From assembly GCF_002250655.1 (NCBI RefSeq), contig NZ_NOZR01000006.1:62001-126000 (forward strand): a stretch of DNA of 64,000 nucleotides, in the 5' to 3' direction. The notes below the pieces were generated by a model, which did not search any database, was not told the origin of the DNA, and worked only from the letters and a program-made list of their open reading frames with translations. The stretch comes from Mycolicibacterium sphagni. GTDB taxonomy: Bacteria; Actinomycetota; Actinomycetes; Mycobacteriales; Mycobacteriaceae. The position numbers were made by a program, and so were the translations under genes. Below, piece after piece: positions 36,038 to 44,212 of the stretch (within the stretch, counting starts at the first letter, position 1; each line of letters begins with the position of its first letter).

Positions 36038-36784
36038 GTGAGCACTCGTACCAAGTCCCTGGGCGTCGCAGCGGCGCTGGCGGCCATCGCGGTTGCGATT
36101 CCGACCGCCGTGCAGGCCTACGCCGATCCGACGCCGACGACCACCACCCCAGCGTCACCGACGACGTCGGAAATCCCCGCGCCGAGCATGAGCCAGCTGC
36201 CCGACCCGCAGGGCTCGGGCTGCGACGCCTACAAAAACAGGATCCCCGCCGGGCCCGGCTCGTTCGCCAGCATGGGCACCCAGACGGCGACCGCGGCTAT
36301 CGCCGCCAACCCGGACCTGAGCACGTTCAACGCGGCGATCTCCGGCGGGTTCAACCCGGCCGTCAACATCGGCAGCGTGATCGACGGCGGCCCGTACGTG
36401 GTCTTCGCACCGACCAACGACGCGTTCGCCAAGCTGGACGAGGCCACGCTGGCCCAGCTGAAGAGCGACCCGGCGCTGCTGACGTCCACGCTCTACTACC
36501 ACCTGGTGCTGGGCTACCTCGGCCCCGACGACCTGCACGGCAAGATGCCCACACAGCAGGGCAGCACGGTGAACGTGACCGGCAAGGGTGGCGACATCAA
36601 GATCAACGACACCGTGAAGGTGGTCTGCGGCTACACCACCCGCGCGGCCTACATCTACATGATCGACACCGTGCTGAGCCCCGCCGATGCGCCGAGCCCG
36701 AATACGTCGACCAGCACCACGAGCACCACGAGCACCACACCGACGACGACGACGACAACGACAACGACAACGAAGCCGGCGTAG
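36038..36784 (+). CDS. Secreted fasciclin (FAS1) domain protein, MPT70/83-like
   Basis: 248 residues. Signal peptide (TRTKSLGVAAALAAIAVAI), a Thr/Pro linker, then one FAS1 domain from about residue 70 to 218: MGTQTATAAIAANPDLSTF, YVVFAPTNDAFAKL, YYHLVLGYL and VNVTGKGGDIKIND are the family blocks. The C-terminus is a Thr/Ser run of about 25 residues. Fasciclin domains mediate adhesion; relatives MPT70 and MPT83 are major antigens of the M. bovis group. A strong aaggag site precedes the GTG start. Confidence 0.9.
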   Translation: MSTRTKSLGVAAALAAIAVAIPTAVQAYADPTPTTTTPASPTTSEIPAPSMSQLPDPQGSGCDAYKNRIPAGPGSFASMGTQTATAAIAANPDLSTFNAAISGGFNPAVNIGSVIDGGPYVVFAPTNDAFAKLDEATLAQLKSDPALLTSTLYYHLVLGYLGPDDLHGKMPTQQGSTVNVTGKGGDIKINDTVKVVCGYTTRAAYIYMIDTVLSPADAPSPNTSTSTTSTTSTTPTTTTTTTTTTKPA

Positions 36785-36885
36785 CCTCGGCCCACAGTCA
36801 GGGCAACGGCGCAGCTAAACTCCCGCACCGAGGCGCCAACGGGTCATGATGCAGTCCAGCGGCAGCCCGACGGCGAAGGACAAAG

Positions 36886-37302
36886 GTGGGTCGATTCAGG
36901 TTCGCGCTCGTCGCCCTCTGCGCATTAATCGTCATCGTCGCCGGATGGGCTTTGGTGCGGACATTCGCCCCAACAGCACCGCCCGCAGGTATGCCAGGTA
37001 TGCCGACGTGCCCACTGGCCACGCTGCCGCCCGAGGCGGTCAACACGGTGCGAGTCATCCGATCCAATGGGCCATTTCCCTTTCCGCGCAACGACGGTGT
37101 GGTGTTCGGTAACCGGGAGGGCCATCTACCTGAGCAGGTCAAGGGGTACTACCACGAGTACACCGTGATCAACCCAGGTGCCAGTAACCGCTCGACAAGG
37201 CGCATCGTCACCGGTGGGTCTCCGTTGACCAATCCACCCCAGTACTTCTATACCGACGACCACTATGACTCGTTCTGTCTGGTCACTGACGCGGGACGGT
37301 GA
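36886..37302 (+). CDS. Secreted barnase/RNase Sa-type ribonuclease
   Basis: 138 residues. A signal or anchor helix (residues 6-26) is followed by a microbial ribonuclease N1/T1 domain: GPFPFPRNDGVVFGNRE, YYHEYTVINPG, RSTRRIVTGG, FYTDDHYDSF. The catalytic set is present: Glu91 (in HEYTV), Arg102/105/106 and His126 (in DDHYDSF); Cys42 and Cys131 could form a disulfide. It cleaves single-stranded RNA at guanosine in related enzymes. The start is a GTG at 36886 after gaaggacaaa. The inhibitor gene overlaps the stop. Confidence 0.92.
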   Translation: MGRFRFALVALCALIVIVAGWALVRTFAPTAPPAGMPGMPTCPLATLPPEAVNTVRVIRSNGPFPFPRNDGVVFGNREGHLPEQVKGYYHEYTVINPGASNRSTRRIVTGGSPLTNPPQYFYTDDHYDSFCLVTDAGR

Positions 37303-37625
37303 TGATGACGCCACAGCCAGACTCAGCTGTGCCAGTGATCTTTCGAATCGAAGGTCGAAAGATCAAGTCGATCAGCGACTTTTATCGAGAGATCGGGCGC
37401 TCCGTCAACGGCCCCGGTGGATACTTCGGACGGAATCTCGATGCGCTGGCCGATTGCCTGCGGGGCGGATTCGGCACTCCGGAAAATCGGCCGTTCGAAT
37501 TCGACTGGGAGCACAGCGCATTCTCGCGACGCTATCTGATGGATGCACAACGTGGGCAGCCCGCATTCTTCGATTCGGTGCAGGACGTATTCGATGACGC
37601 CGGGGTCACGCTGAATCTGCGGTGA
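37302..37625 (+). CDS. Barstar-family ribonuclease inhibitor
   Basis: About 107 residues; three in-frame starts are possible (GTG 37299, ATG 37302, ATG 37305). The inhibitor helix YFGRNLDALADCLRGGF corresponds to barstar's enzyme-binding segment, including the two aspartates equivalent to barstar Asp35 and Asp39. It sits in the cytosol, protecting the cell until the RNase is exported. The stop-start overlap with the RNase gene (TGATG) ensures coupled synthesis. Confidence 0.92.
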   Translation: MMTPQPDSAVPVIFRIEGRKIKSISDFYREIGRSVNGPGGYFGRNLDALADCLRGGFGTPENRPFEFDWEHSAFSRRYLMDAQRGQPAFFDSVQDVFDDAGVTLNLR

Positions 37626-37646
37626 GCTGAAGAGCTGATCGCGCCT

Positions 37647-38444
37647 TCAGCGCGCCTTCCACACCGGCTGGCGCTTCTCGGCGAATGCCAGCGGACCTTC
37701 CTTGGCGTCCTCGGATTTCATCAGCGCGCCGATCTCGCGGATGGTGCGCGTCCAGCCGGCCTCGTCGGCGGTGATGACCCCGTCGTCGACTCCGACCGCC
37801 ACCCGCTTGCTGGCCTGTACCGCCAGCGGTGCGTTGACGGTGATGCGTTGCGCCAGAGCCAGTGCCGCGTCAACCGCGGTGCCGTCGGGCACCACCTCGT
37901 TGATCAGGCCCCACTCGAGGGCCTCGGCAGCGGTGATCGGTTCGCCGGTGAACAGCAGGTGCATGGCCACCTTGCGCGGCAACTGGTCCACGATGCGGAA
38001 GACTCCGCCGGCCGCGGCGACCAGGCCGCGCTTGACCTCTGGCAACCCGAACTTGGCGCTCTCCTGGGCGACCACGAGATCACTGGCCAGAGCCAGCTCG
38101 GTACCGCCACCGAACGCGGCACCGTTGACCGCGGCGATGGTCGGCTTGTCGATGAAGTGCCGGACGTAGCCGGCGAATCCCCACTCCGGGTGCTGCGGGT
38201 GAAAGAGGTTCTCCCGCCGCGAGATTGCCTTCAGGTCGGCCCCGGCACAGAACGACTTGTCGCCGGCGCCGGTGACCACCACCGCCCAGACGTCGGCGTC
38301 GGCCTGGGCCTGCTGCAGCAGGTCGCCGACGGCGGTGCTCACCGCGCCGTTCACCGCGTTGCGCGCGTCGGGGCGGTTGATCGTGATCAGCAGGACGTTG
38401 CCCCGCCGCTCGGAGAGAGCGGCGGGGGTCTCGACGTCAGACAC
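37647..38444 (-). CDS. Enoyl-CoA hydratase (crotonase family)
   Basis: 265 residues. Oxyanion loop GDKSFCAGADLKA; both hydratase glutamates are present, in GGGTELALASD and FGLPEVKRGL, so water addition to an enoyl-CoA is plausible. It starts two bases after the thiolase stop, forming a thiolase-hydratase operon for beta-oxidation. The chain-length preference cannot be read. A longer loop YVRHFIDKP lies at the usual substrate-binding place. Confidence 0.9.
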   Translation of the reverse strand: MSDVETPAALSERRGNVLLITINRPDARNAVNGAVSTAVGDLLQQAQADADVWAVVVTGAGDKSFCAGADLKAISRRENLFHPQHPEWGFAGYVRHFIDKPTIAAVNGAAFGGGTELALASDLVVAQESAKFGLPEVKRGLVAAAGGVFRIVDQLPRKVAMHLLFTGEPITAAEALEWGLINEVVPDGTAVDAALALAQRITVNAPLAVQASKRVAVGVDDGVITADEAGWTRTIREIGALMKSEDAKEGPLAFAEKRQPVWKAR

Positions 38445-38446
38445 GA

Positions 38447-39592
38447 CTACAGCAGCTCGAGGATGGTGGCGTTGGCCTGGCCGCCGCCCTCACACATGGT
38501 CTGCAGACCGTAGCGAATTCCCTTGTCCCGCATGTGATATAGCAGGGTGGTCATGATCCGGGCACCGGATCCGCCGAGCGGGTGGCCCAGCGCGATCGCG
38601 CCGCCGTTGGGATTGAGCTTCTTCTCGTCCGCGCCGAGTTCCTTGAGCCAGGCCATCGGAACCGGAGCGAAGGCCTCATTGACCTCGAAGACGCCGATGT
38701 CATCGAGGCTCAGTCCGGACTTGGCCAGCGCCTTCTGAGTGGCGGGGATCGGCCCGCTCAGCATCATCACCGGGTCGGACCCGGCCAGTGTGGCGGTGTG
38801 CACACGGGCAATCGGCTTGAGGCCCAAGGACTTCGCCTTCTCCGCCGACATGAACAACAACGCAGCCGAGCCGTCGGAGATCTGCGAGGAGTTGCCGGCG
38901 TGGATCACGCCATCCTCGGAGAATGCCGGCTTGAGCTGGGCCATCTTCTCCAACGTGGTGCCGCGGCGGATGCCCTCGTCCTTCAGCACGATGTTCCCTT
39001 CAGCATCCTTGATCGCCACGATCTGGTCGTTGAATGCACCGGAATCCTGTGCCGCGGCGGCCTTGTCGTGCGATGCGAGGGAGAACTCGTCGAGCGCGGT
39101 GCGGTCCAGGCCCCACTTGGTGGCCATCATCTCGGCGCCGATGCCCTGGTTGGGGGTGCGGTCGTAGCGGCCTTTGAAACCGGCCGAGTAGGGGTTGCCG
39201 CCGTTGGCCAGCGAGGCACCCATCGGGGTGCGCGACATCGACTCGACACCACCGGCGACGACGACGTCGTAATGGCCCGCCACCACACCGGCAGCCGCGA
39301 AGTGCACCGACTGCTGGCTGGAGCCGCACTGGCGGTCGACGGTCACGCCGGGTACCGACTCGGGCCAGCCCGCGGTCAGCACCGCGGTGCGGGCGATGTC
39401 GAGGGCCTGCTCGCCGGCCTGCATGACACAGCCCCAGATAACGTCGTCGACAATCTCCGGATCTATCCCGGCGCGCTCGGCCAGGCCGTTGAGCACCTGG
39501 GCTGACAGCTCGGCTGGGTGTACGCCGGACAGTCCGCCGTTGCGCTTGCCGACCGGCGAACGCACAGCTTCGACAATTACCGCTTCAGCCAT
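38447..39592 (-). CDS. Acetyl-CoA C-acyltransferase (thiolase)
   Basis: 381 residues. Catalytic residues: nucleophilic Cys in DRQCGSSQQS (near residue 89), His in GGAIALGHPLGGSGAR and the second Cys in MCEGGGQANA. It cleaves 3-ketoacyl-CoA in beta-oxidation. Mycobacteria carry several FadA paralogues, and I could not decide which one this is. A good aaggagcagg ribosome binding site precedes the ATG at 39592, and an 8-bp inverted repeat lies further upstream. Confidence 0.93.
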   Translation of the reverse strand: MAEAVIVEAVRSPVGKRNGGLSGVHPAELSAQVLNGLAERAGIDPEIVDDVIWGCVMQAGEQALDIARTAVLTAGWPESVPGVTVDRQCGSSQQSVHFAAAGVVAGHYDVVVAGGVESMSRTPMGASLANGGNPYSAGFKGRYDRTPNQGIGAEMMATKWGLDRTALDEFSLASHDKAAAAQDSGAFNDQIVAIKDAEGNIVLKDEGIRRGTTLEKMAQLKPAFSEDGVIHAGNSSQISDGSAALLFMSAEKAKSLGLKPIARVHTATLAGSDPVMMLSGPIPATQKALAKSGLSLDDIGVFEVNEAFAPVPMAWLKELGADEKKLNPNGGAIALGHPLGGSGARIMTTLLYHMRDKGIRYGLQTMCEGGGQANATILELL

Positions 39593-39610
39593 CGGCCTGC
39601 TCCTTGAAGT

Positions 39611-39647
39611 AGTGGGGGTGATCTTCGATTTCTAACACGCCCCCACT
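39611..39647. promoter_or_regulatory. 8-bp inverted repeat upstream of the thiolase operon
   Basis: AGTGGGGG (39611-39618) and CCCCCACT (39640-39647) are perfect complements with a 21-base spacer. Read on the minus strand, the spacer holds a -10-like TAGAAAT. It lies 19-55 bp upstream of the thiolase ATG and may be an operator or leader hairpin. Confidence 0.35.
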
Positions 39648-39684
39648 GCCCGGCCTCAGGCGGGTCAACCAACCGTTCGGTCAG

Positions 39685-39754
39685 CCGTGTCATTCCCCGG
39701 GTCGCTGCGCTCCTGCCCGCCGTGTCATTCCCCGGGTCGCTGCGCTCCTGCCCG
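39685..39754. repeat. 35-bp tandem duplication at the 3' end of the DUF3556 gene
   Basis: Two identical 35-bp copies (39685-39719 and 39720-39754), each starting CCGTGTCATTCCCCGGGTCG. The right-hand copy encodes the last residues (AGAQRPGE) and stop of the DUF3556 protein. The left-hand copy repeats that stop region outside the gene. I recall related endings in other mycobacterial genes, so the unit may be a dispersed repeat, but that was not checked. Confidence 0.85.
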
Positions 39755-41476
39755 CCGCTCGGACGTGACGTGCACCGGCAGCGTGTCGTCCCAAGGCTGG
39801 CGGTTGACCATGTCGGCGACGTTGACGTAGCCGGTCTCGAATTCCCCCGTCGCGGCGTCGACCAGGCGGTAGGCCTGGCGTTGCCGGTGGATCGGCTGGC
39901 CGTCGAGCAGCACTACGCGTACCTCTCCGGGTTCGAACTGGCACCGCGTCTGCATCGCGTTGATGAGTTGTTCGTTGTGCATGTGCCCGTCGCCGAAGTT
40001 CCACCCGATCGCCATGCTGCAGATGCGCTCGCCGTCGGTGATCGAGTAGTCGTCCTCGTTCTGTCCGGCCATGGCCCGGTGCGCCAGGGTGAACAACGCC
40101 TTGCCGTGAGTGTTGAAGGCGCGGAAGGCATACCCCATGAATATCGGGATCTGGGCGGCTTCCTTACTGCCGTAGAACTTCTCGAGCTGAGCGGCCGGCA
40201 TGTTCGCGATCGTCACCAGGTTCTGCTCGATCTTCGCCTCTGCCGAGGGCTTGACGCACCACAGGGTGGTGTCCCAGTTGCCGGCGTAGTAACGCATGCC
40301 CGGCAGGAAGGAAACCTTGCGCGGCACCGTGTTTCCGAGCACCACCGTCGTGGCGAGCGCCAGGAACAGCAGGATCGGCCACGGCGAGGTGATGTCGGTG
40401 ATCCCGATCTGGGCGTGCGCGACGAACAGCGACAGCACCGAGAACATCATGAAGACGTTCCATTCCAGCGGCACGCCCATCGGAATGGCCGACAGGATTC
40501 CGAAGTGGAAGCACACCATCACGAACGCCGCGACAGCGGTCGGCCAGCCGCCGTGGGAGAAGAACAGCGCCAGCGGCACCAGCCCCTCGATGGCCGTGCT
40601 GAAGTGCGCCAGGATGTGCGACATCCGGCCGGGCCGAAGGTCTTCGGGGAACTTCGCGAAGAACATCCGCTTGAGGAACTTCGGCCGCATCACCGGACTG
40701 TTGGACATCATCGTGGAGATGACGAACGGGAAGTGCCGGGTGAGTTTGGAAGTCGCCGCGCCGATCCAGATCGCCATGCACACCAACTTTGCGGCGATGA
40801 TCACGTCGACGCCGGAGAACAGGAAGGCAACCGCGAAGGCGCCGTACACCTCGCCGCGGGCGGCCAGGAAGATCACCTTGTCACGCAGTCCCGCCAGCGC
40901 CAGCAGCGCGACCACCGTCGCGATCTGCCAGGTCGGCAGCAGACCCACCGTAGTGCCCAACTCCGGGATCGGCCCCGTGCCGTCGGAGAACAACGCGACC
41001 ACAAGCATCACGATCAACGCCGCGTACAGCACCACGTCGACGGGGCCGCGGCTGTCACCCTTGGTCAGGGGCACGATGTTGGGCCACGGTGGCAGCCGGA
41101 TCGTCTTGGGGCGCAACCAGTACAGGATCGAGCCCATCGGCGGCCAGAAGCGGTTGTTCAGCGGCCCGAAACCGCAGCCGAGGCCGACGACCTCGAACAG
41201 CATCGTGTAGAGCACGGCCTTTTCGTAGACGATCGGCTCCGACCACCACGACCCGATGTTGGTGAACCCGTCAATGCCCTTGGTGGCCAGGCCGAACAAC
41301 GCGCCGACAAACACATAGAGCAGGATCTTGACGACGTAGAACAGGTGCAGGACCACCGGGGTGCCGAAGCCGACTTCGGCCCAGTGCCGCGCCATCGGTT
41401 TGATCTTCTCCGCGCGGGTGCCCTGGCTCCACGTCTCGAAGTCGATGACGGGTACTTCTTGCTTCAGAAATCCCAT
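39725..41476 (-). CDS. DUF3556 multi-pass membrane protein, putative KstR target
   Basis: 583 residues. About ten membrane segments in the first 400 residues (for example GTPVVLHLFYVVKILLYVFV and LFSDGTGPIPELG loops), with conserved-looking histidines (FFSHGGWP, VCFHFGILSAIPMG, VAHAQ). A soluble C-terminal domain of about 170 residues follows, with IGWNFGDGHMHNEQL and LLDGQPIHRQRQAY. I recognise it as the actinobacterial DUF3556 type. The biochemical role is unknown; the distribution of His and the fold are reminiscent of lipid-modifying membrane proteins (weak inference). A perfect KstR-type operator overlaps its promoter. The 3' end carries a duplicated 35-bp repeat. Confidence 0.85.
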   Translation of the reverse strand: MGFLKQEVPVIDFETWSQGTRAEKIKPMARHWAEVGFGTPVVLHLFYVVKILLYVFVGALFGLATKGIDGFTNIGSWWSEPIVYEKAVLYTMLFEVVGLGCGFGPLNNRFWPPMGSILYWLRPKTIRLPPWPNIVPLTKGDSRGPVDVVLYAALIVMLVVALFSDGTGPIPELGTTVGLLPTWQIATVVALLALAGLRDKVIFLAARGEVYGAFAVAFLFSGVDVIIAAKLVCMAIWIGAATSKLTRHFPFVISTMMSNSPVMRPKFLKRMFFAKFPEDLRPGRMSHILAHFSTAIEGLVPLALFFSHGGWPTAVAAFVMVCFHFGILSAIPMGVPLEWNVFMMFSVLSLFVAHAQIGITDITSPWPILLFLALATTVVLGNTVPRKVSFLPGMRYYAGNWDTTLWCVKPSAEAKIEQNLVTIANMPAAQLEKFYGSKEAAQIPIFMGYAFRAFNTHGKALFTLAHRAMAGQNEDDYSITDGERICSMAIGWNFGDGHMHNEQLINAMQTRCQFEPGEVRVVLLDGQPIHRQRQAYRLVDAATGEFETGYVNVADMVNRQPWDDTLPVHVTSERRAGAQRPGE

Positions 41477-41480
41477 GCCG

Positions 41481-41504
41481 GAAACACTAGAACGTGTTCT
41501 AGTG
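41481..41504 (-). promoter_or_regulatory. KstR-type operator and leaderless promoter of the DUF3556 gene
   Basis: CACTAGAACGTGTTCTAGTG (41485-41504) is a perfect 20-bp palindrome. Its core TAGAACGTGTTCTA (41488-41501) fits the published KstR consensus TnnAACnnGTTnnA at every fixed position. On the minus strand TAGTGT (41486-41481) is followed by seven bases and then the ATG at 41476, the leaderless-promoter geometry. A repressor on the palindrome would cover this promoter. Confidence 0.8.
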
Positions 41505-41543
41505 CGGCGGGTGCGAATTCCCGCGCGGCGGGACTCCTACGGT

Positions 41544-42059
41544 TCAGACCTTGGTGGGCGGCCGGTAGAAGATCGCCAGCTGCCCGATGCCGCCGGCAAG
41601 ACCGAGCACCACCGCGATGAGCAGACCGCACCACCCATGCAGCCAACCGAAGACGCTCGTGCCATGAAACAGGGCGTAGTCAAGGCTGAATTTCCCGGCG
41701 CCGGTCGCGGCGATCGCGACTGCCGCGGCGGCCAGCACCAGGTTGTACTCCCAGCCTTCCTTGACGATGAAGAACCCGTTGTGGCGGTGCACCGTCCAGG
41801 CGGCCACCAGCATCAGCGCCACGAACCCGGCAGCCGGCACCGGGGTCAGCAGCCCGACGGCCAGGCCAAGGCCGGCAGCCACTTCGGTGCTCGCCGCCAC
41901 CCGCGCGTGGAAGACACCGGGCCTCATGCCGATGCTGTCGAACCAGCCGGCGGTGCCCTTGATCCGGCCCCCGCCGAAGAATTTGTTGTAGCCGTGGGCG
42001 GCCATGGTCAGGCCGAGGACGACGCGCAGAATGAGCAGTCCGACACTGTAGGCAGTCAC
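41544..42059 (-). CDS. DoxX-family membrane protein
   Basis: 171 residues from a GTG at 42059 (VTAYSVGLLILRVVLGLTMA). Four membrane segments with DoxX hallmarks: LGLTMAAHGYNKFFGGG, EVAAGLGLAVGLLTPVPAAG and AWTVHRHNGFF. In M. tuberculosis a DoxX protein works with SseA and SodA in thiol redox defence; here no such partners are nearby, so the function stays open. It ends 40 bp before the KstR-type palindrome. Confidence 0.88.
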   Translation of the reverse strand: MTAYSVGLLILRVVLGLTMAAHGYNKFFGGGRIKGTAGWFDSIGMRPGVFHARVAASTEVAAGLGLAVGLLTPVPAAGFVALMLVAAWTVHRHNGFFIVKEGWEYNLVLAAAAVAIAATGAGKFSLDYALFHGTSVFGWLHGWCGLLIAVVLGLAGGIGQLAIFYRPPTKV

Positions 42060-42118
42060 GCAGGTAAACCTAGAGCATCGACCCCCGTGCTGTGCAGATG
42101 CGTAGCCGACGTAGCCGA

Positions 42119-43390
42119 TCACCGGATGAGCGCGGCCTGCAGGCGCTCCAGGTAATCGTCGACATCGACGTTGTCCGGATCGGCGTGCACGCTGAGCGTC
42201 ACGGTGTCCCCGAGACCGTGCACGCCGTGGGTCAGGCTCATCATCGGCGAGAGCCCCGAGAATCCGGCGGCGAGCAGCACCGGGAACCCGCCGAACGATA
42301 GGTCGGCCGGTCCGCGGTTCACGCTGGACACCACGGTGTTGCCGGTGACCGTCGCCGATCGAGCCGCAGGGTCGAACTGCCCCACACCCCAGCGCAACAG
42401 CGGGGCGGGGATGGCTGCGGACGCGGCGGCCTCGGCCCGCATCGCCGGGTGTTCGCCGCGGCGGCGCTGGGCGGCCAGCTCGGCGCTGATCGCCTCGATC
42501 CGCCGAGCCCGGTCAAGTTCGGGGTGCAAACCGATCCCGACATTGCGAAAGTTGTTGTGCGCGCCGGTGTTCTGCGGTCCGGCCATCGTGACCTCAGCCC
42601 TCAGCGTCGAGGTGTCCTCGCCGCGCTGCGCTAGGTAGCCCGCCAGCGCATCGGAGACCGCGACCAGTGTCCCGATCGTCACCGTGGGCTTGGCAAGCCG
42701 ATCGCGGTGCAGCACCAGGGTCCGCACCACCGGTGTGGCCTGGGGCCGCTGGTTGATGCTGAGCAACGGGCATCCCGGCGCCGCCGGCGGCACCAGTCCG
42801 GCGTCGGTGTCGCGCACCAGCATGCGGTGCGCCCGGGCAGCGGCGATACCGCGCACGGGCAGGAAGCCTCGCCGGGGCGCGACGGGCACCGGCACCGGCG
42901 CACTCCGGCCCAGCAGCGCTCCACCGAGCGCCGTCCCCCGGCTGCCGTCGGCGAACGCGTGGCCGGTCTGCAGCACCACCACCGAGCCCACGCCAGTGCT
43001 GCCGGGCACGCCCAGCACTCGCGGGAAAATGTGTACGCGCCAAGTCATTCGGTGCAGATCGAGTGGATCGCCGCCACGCAAACGGGCCGCGACGTCCAGG
43101 CAGTCCTGCCAGTCCACTCCCCCGTCCTGGTGAATCACGAACTGGTCGGCACCGACGTCCGCGCGGCTCCATCGCGGGTATCGCCATCTACCCGAGTCGA
43201 CCACCCGCAGCCGCAGCTCGTCGCACGCTTGGGCCCGCCCCCGCAGCTCGTCGATGGCGGCGTCGGTGCCCTCGCCCGGCGAGCCGTCGAAGGCATAAAC
43301 CACCAGCTGGTCGCTGGGAATCGCCGCCGACATCCAGAGCATCTGCGCGTCCCCCGCGGCCATGACTCTGCTGGCGTTCATTGTCGCCAT
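42119..43390 (-). CDS. Condensation/WS-DGAT-like acyltransferase protein
   Basis: 423 residues from the ATG at 43390; an ATG three codons further is equally good and no ribosome binding site decides. An HxxxDG active-site-type motif is present (HAFADG), and the N-terminus MAAGDAQMLWMSAA plus the C-terminal SSVNRGPADLSFGG and FSGLSPMMSLTHGVHG follow the wax ester synthase/diacylglycerol acyltransferase layout. It is shorter and more divergent than the typical Tgs enzymes, and its substrate is unknown. It faces an SDR gene across about 18 bp. Confidence 0.78.
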   Translation of the reverse strand: MATMNASRVMAAGDAQMLWMSAAIPSDQLVVYAFDGSPGEGTDAAIDELRGRAQACDELRLRVVDSGRWRYPRWSRADVGADQFVIHQDGGVDWQDCLDVAARLRGGDPLDLHRMTWRVHIFPRVLGVPGSTGVGSVVVLQTGHAFADGSRGTALGGALLGRSAPVPVPVAPRRGFLPVRGIAAARAHRMLVRDTDAGLVPPAAPGCPLLSINQRPQATPVVRTLVLHRDRLAKPTVTIGTLVAVSDALAGYLAQRGEDTSTLRAEVTMAGPQNTGAHNNFRNVGIGLHPELDRARRIEAISAELAAQRRRGEHPAMRAEAAASAAIPAPLLRWGVGQFDPAARSATVTGNTVVSSVNRGPADLSFGGFPVLLAAGFSGLSPMMSLTHGVHGLGDTVTLSVHADPDNVDVDDYLERLQAALIR

Positions 43391-43408
43391 TGTCCTAGGC
43401 TGGCAGCC

Positions 43409-44212
43409 GTGCTGCCGCCCCCGGGTCCCCATCGTGCCGCGCTGATCACCGGAGCATCCTCGGGTATCGGCGCCGAAATTGCTCGAGAGCTTTCCGCCCG
43501 TGGGCATCACGTGGTGCTGGTGGCCCGGCGCACCGAGCAGCTCACCGCCCTGGCTGAACAGTTGAAGGGCCCCAGTTCGGTTGTCGGAGCAGATCTTTCA
43601 CAGCCGGGCGACCGTGCCGCGCTACCCGACCGGGTGGCCGAACTCGGCCTCGAAGTCGACATCCTGGTGAACAATGCCGGGCTGTCCACCACCGGCCCGG
43701 TGTCCGCTGCCGATCCCGCAGCCGAGCTGAACGTGGTGGAGGTCGACGTGGCCGCAGTGGTCGACCTGTGCACCCGGTTCGTGGGCGCGATGGCGAGCCG
43801 CCGGCGTGGCGCGGTTCTCAACGTCGCGTCGCTGGGCGCCTTCGGTCCGCTGCCGGGCCAAGCTGTGTACGGCGCGGCCAAGGCGTTCGTGCTGTCCTAC
43901 ACCTACGCGCTGCGCGAGGAGCTCAAACCTAGCGGTGTCACCGCCACCGCGCTGTGCCCGGGCCCGGTGAAGACCGGCTTCGGTGAGGCCGCGGGAATCT
44001 CCGACGAGGACGCCGAGGCCGCGCTGCCCAAGCCGCTGTGGGTGTCGGCCGAGGACGTCGCCAAGGCCGCCGTGGAGGGGCTGGCCGCGGGTAAACCCGT
44101 CGTCGTACCAGGGCGGCTCAACCACGCGGCCACCGTGGTCTACCAGCTGACTCCGAAGCGGCTGCTGCTGCCAGTGCTGGCCCGCAGCCATCCGAGCCTC
44201 AAGAAGAAGTAG
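43409..44212 (+). CDS. Classical short-chain dehydrogenase/reductase
   Basis: 267 residues. TGASSGIG cofactor motif (about 14-21) followed by an Arg-Arg pair (VLVARRTEQL), suggesting NADP(H). NNAGLS, catalytic NVASLGAFGP and YGAAKAF, and CPGPVKTGF are all in place. The sequence recalls the DltE-like SDRs of mycobacteria. The start is a GTG at 43409. It overlaps the convergent hydrolase gene by 14 bp. The substrate is unknown. Confidence 0.88.
   Translation: MLPPPGPHRAALITGASSGIGAEIARELSARGHHVVLVARRTEQLTALAEQLKGPSSVVGADLSQPGDRAALPDRVAELGLEVDILVNNAGLSTTGPVSAADPAAELNVVEVDVAAVVDLCTRFVGAMASRRRGAVLNVASLGAFGPLPGQAVYGAAKAFVLSYTYALREELKPSGVTATALCPGPVKTGFGEAAGISDEDAEAALPKPLWVSAEDVAKAAVEGLAAGKPVVVPGRLNHAATVVYQLTPKRLLLPVLARSHPSLKKK

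Noticed and set aside
36784..36833. Terminator between the fasciclin and RNase genes (GCCTCGG and CCGAGGC)
   Set aside because: The arms are 36 bases apart with no T run; too weak to report as a feature.
39722..41620. 632-codon plus-strand frame opposite the DUF3556 gene
   Set aside because: It is a shadow of the high-GC codon pattern of the membrane protein; composition (His/Arg/Gln-rich) is typical of antisense frames and shows no family motif.
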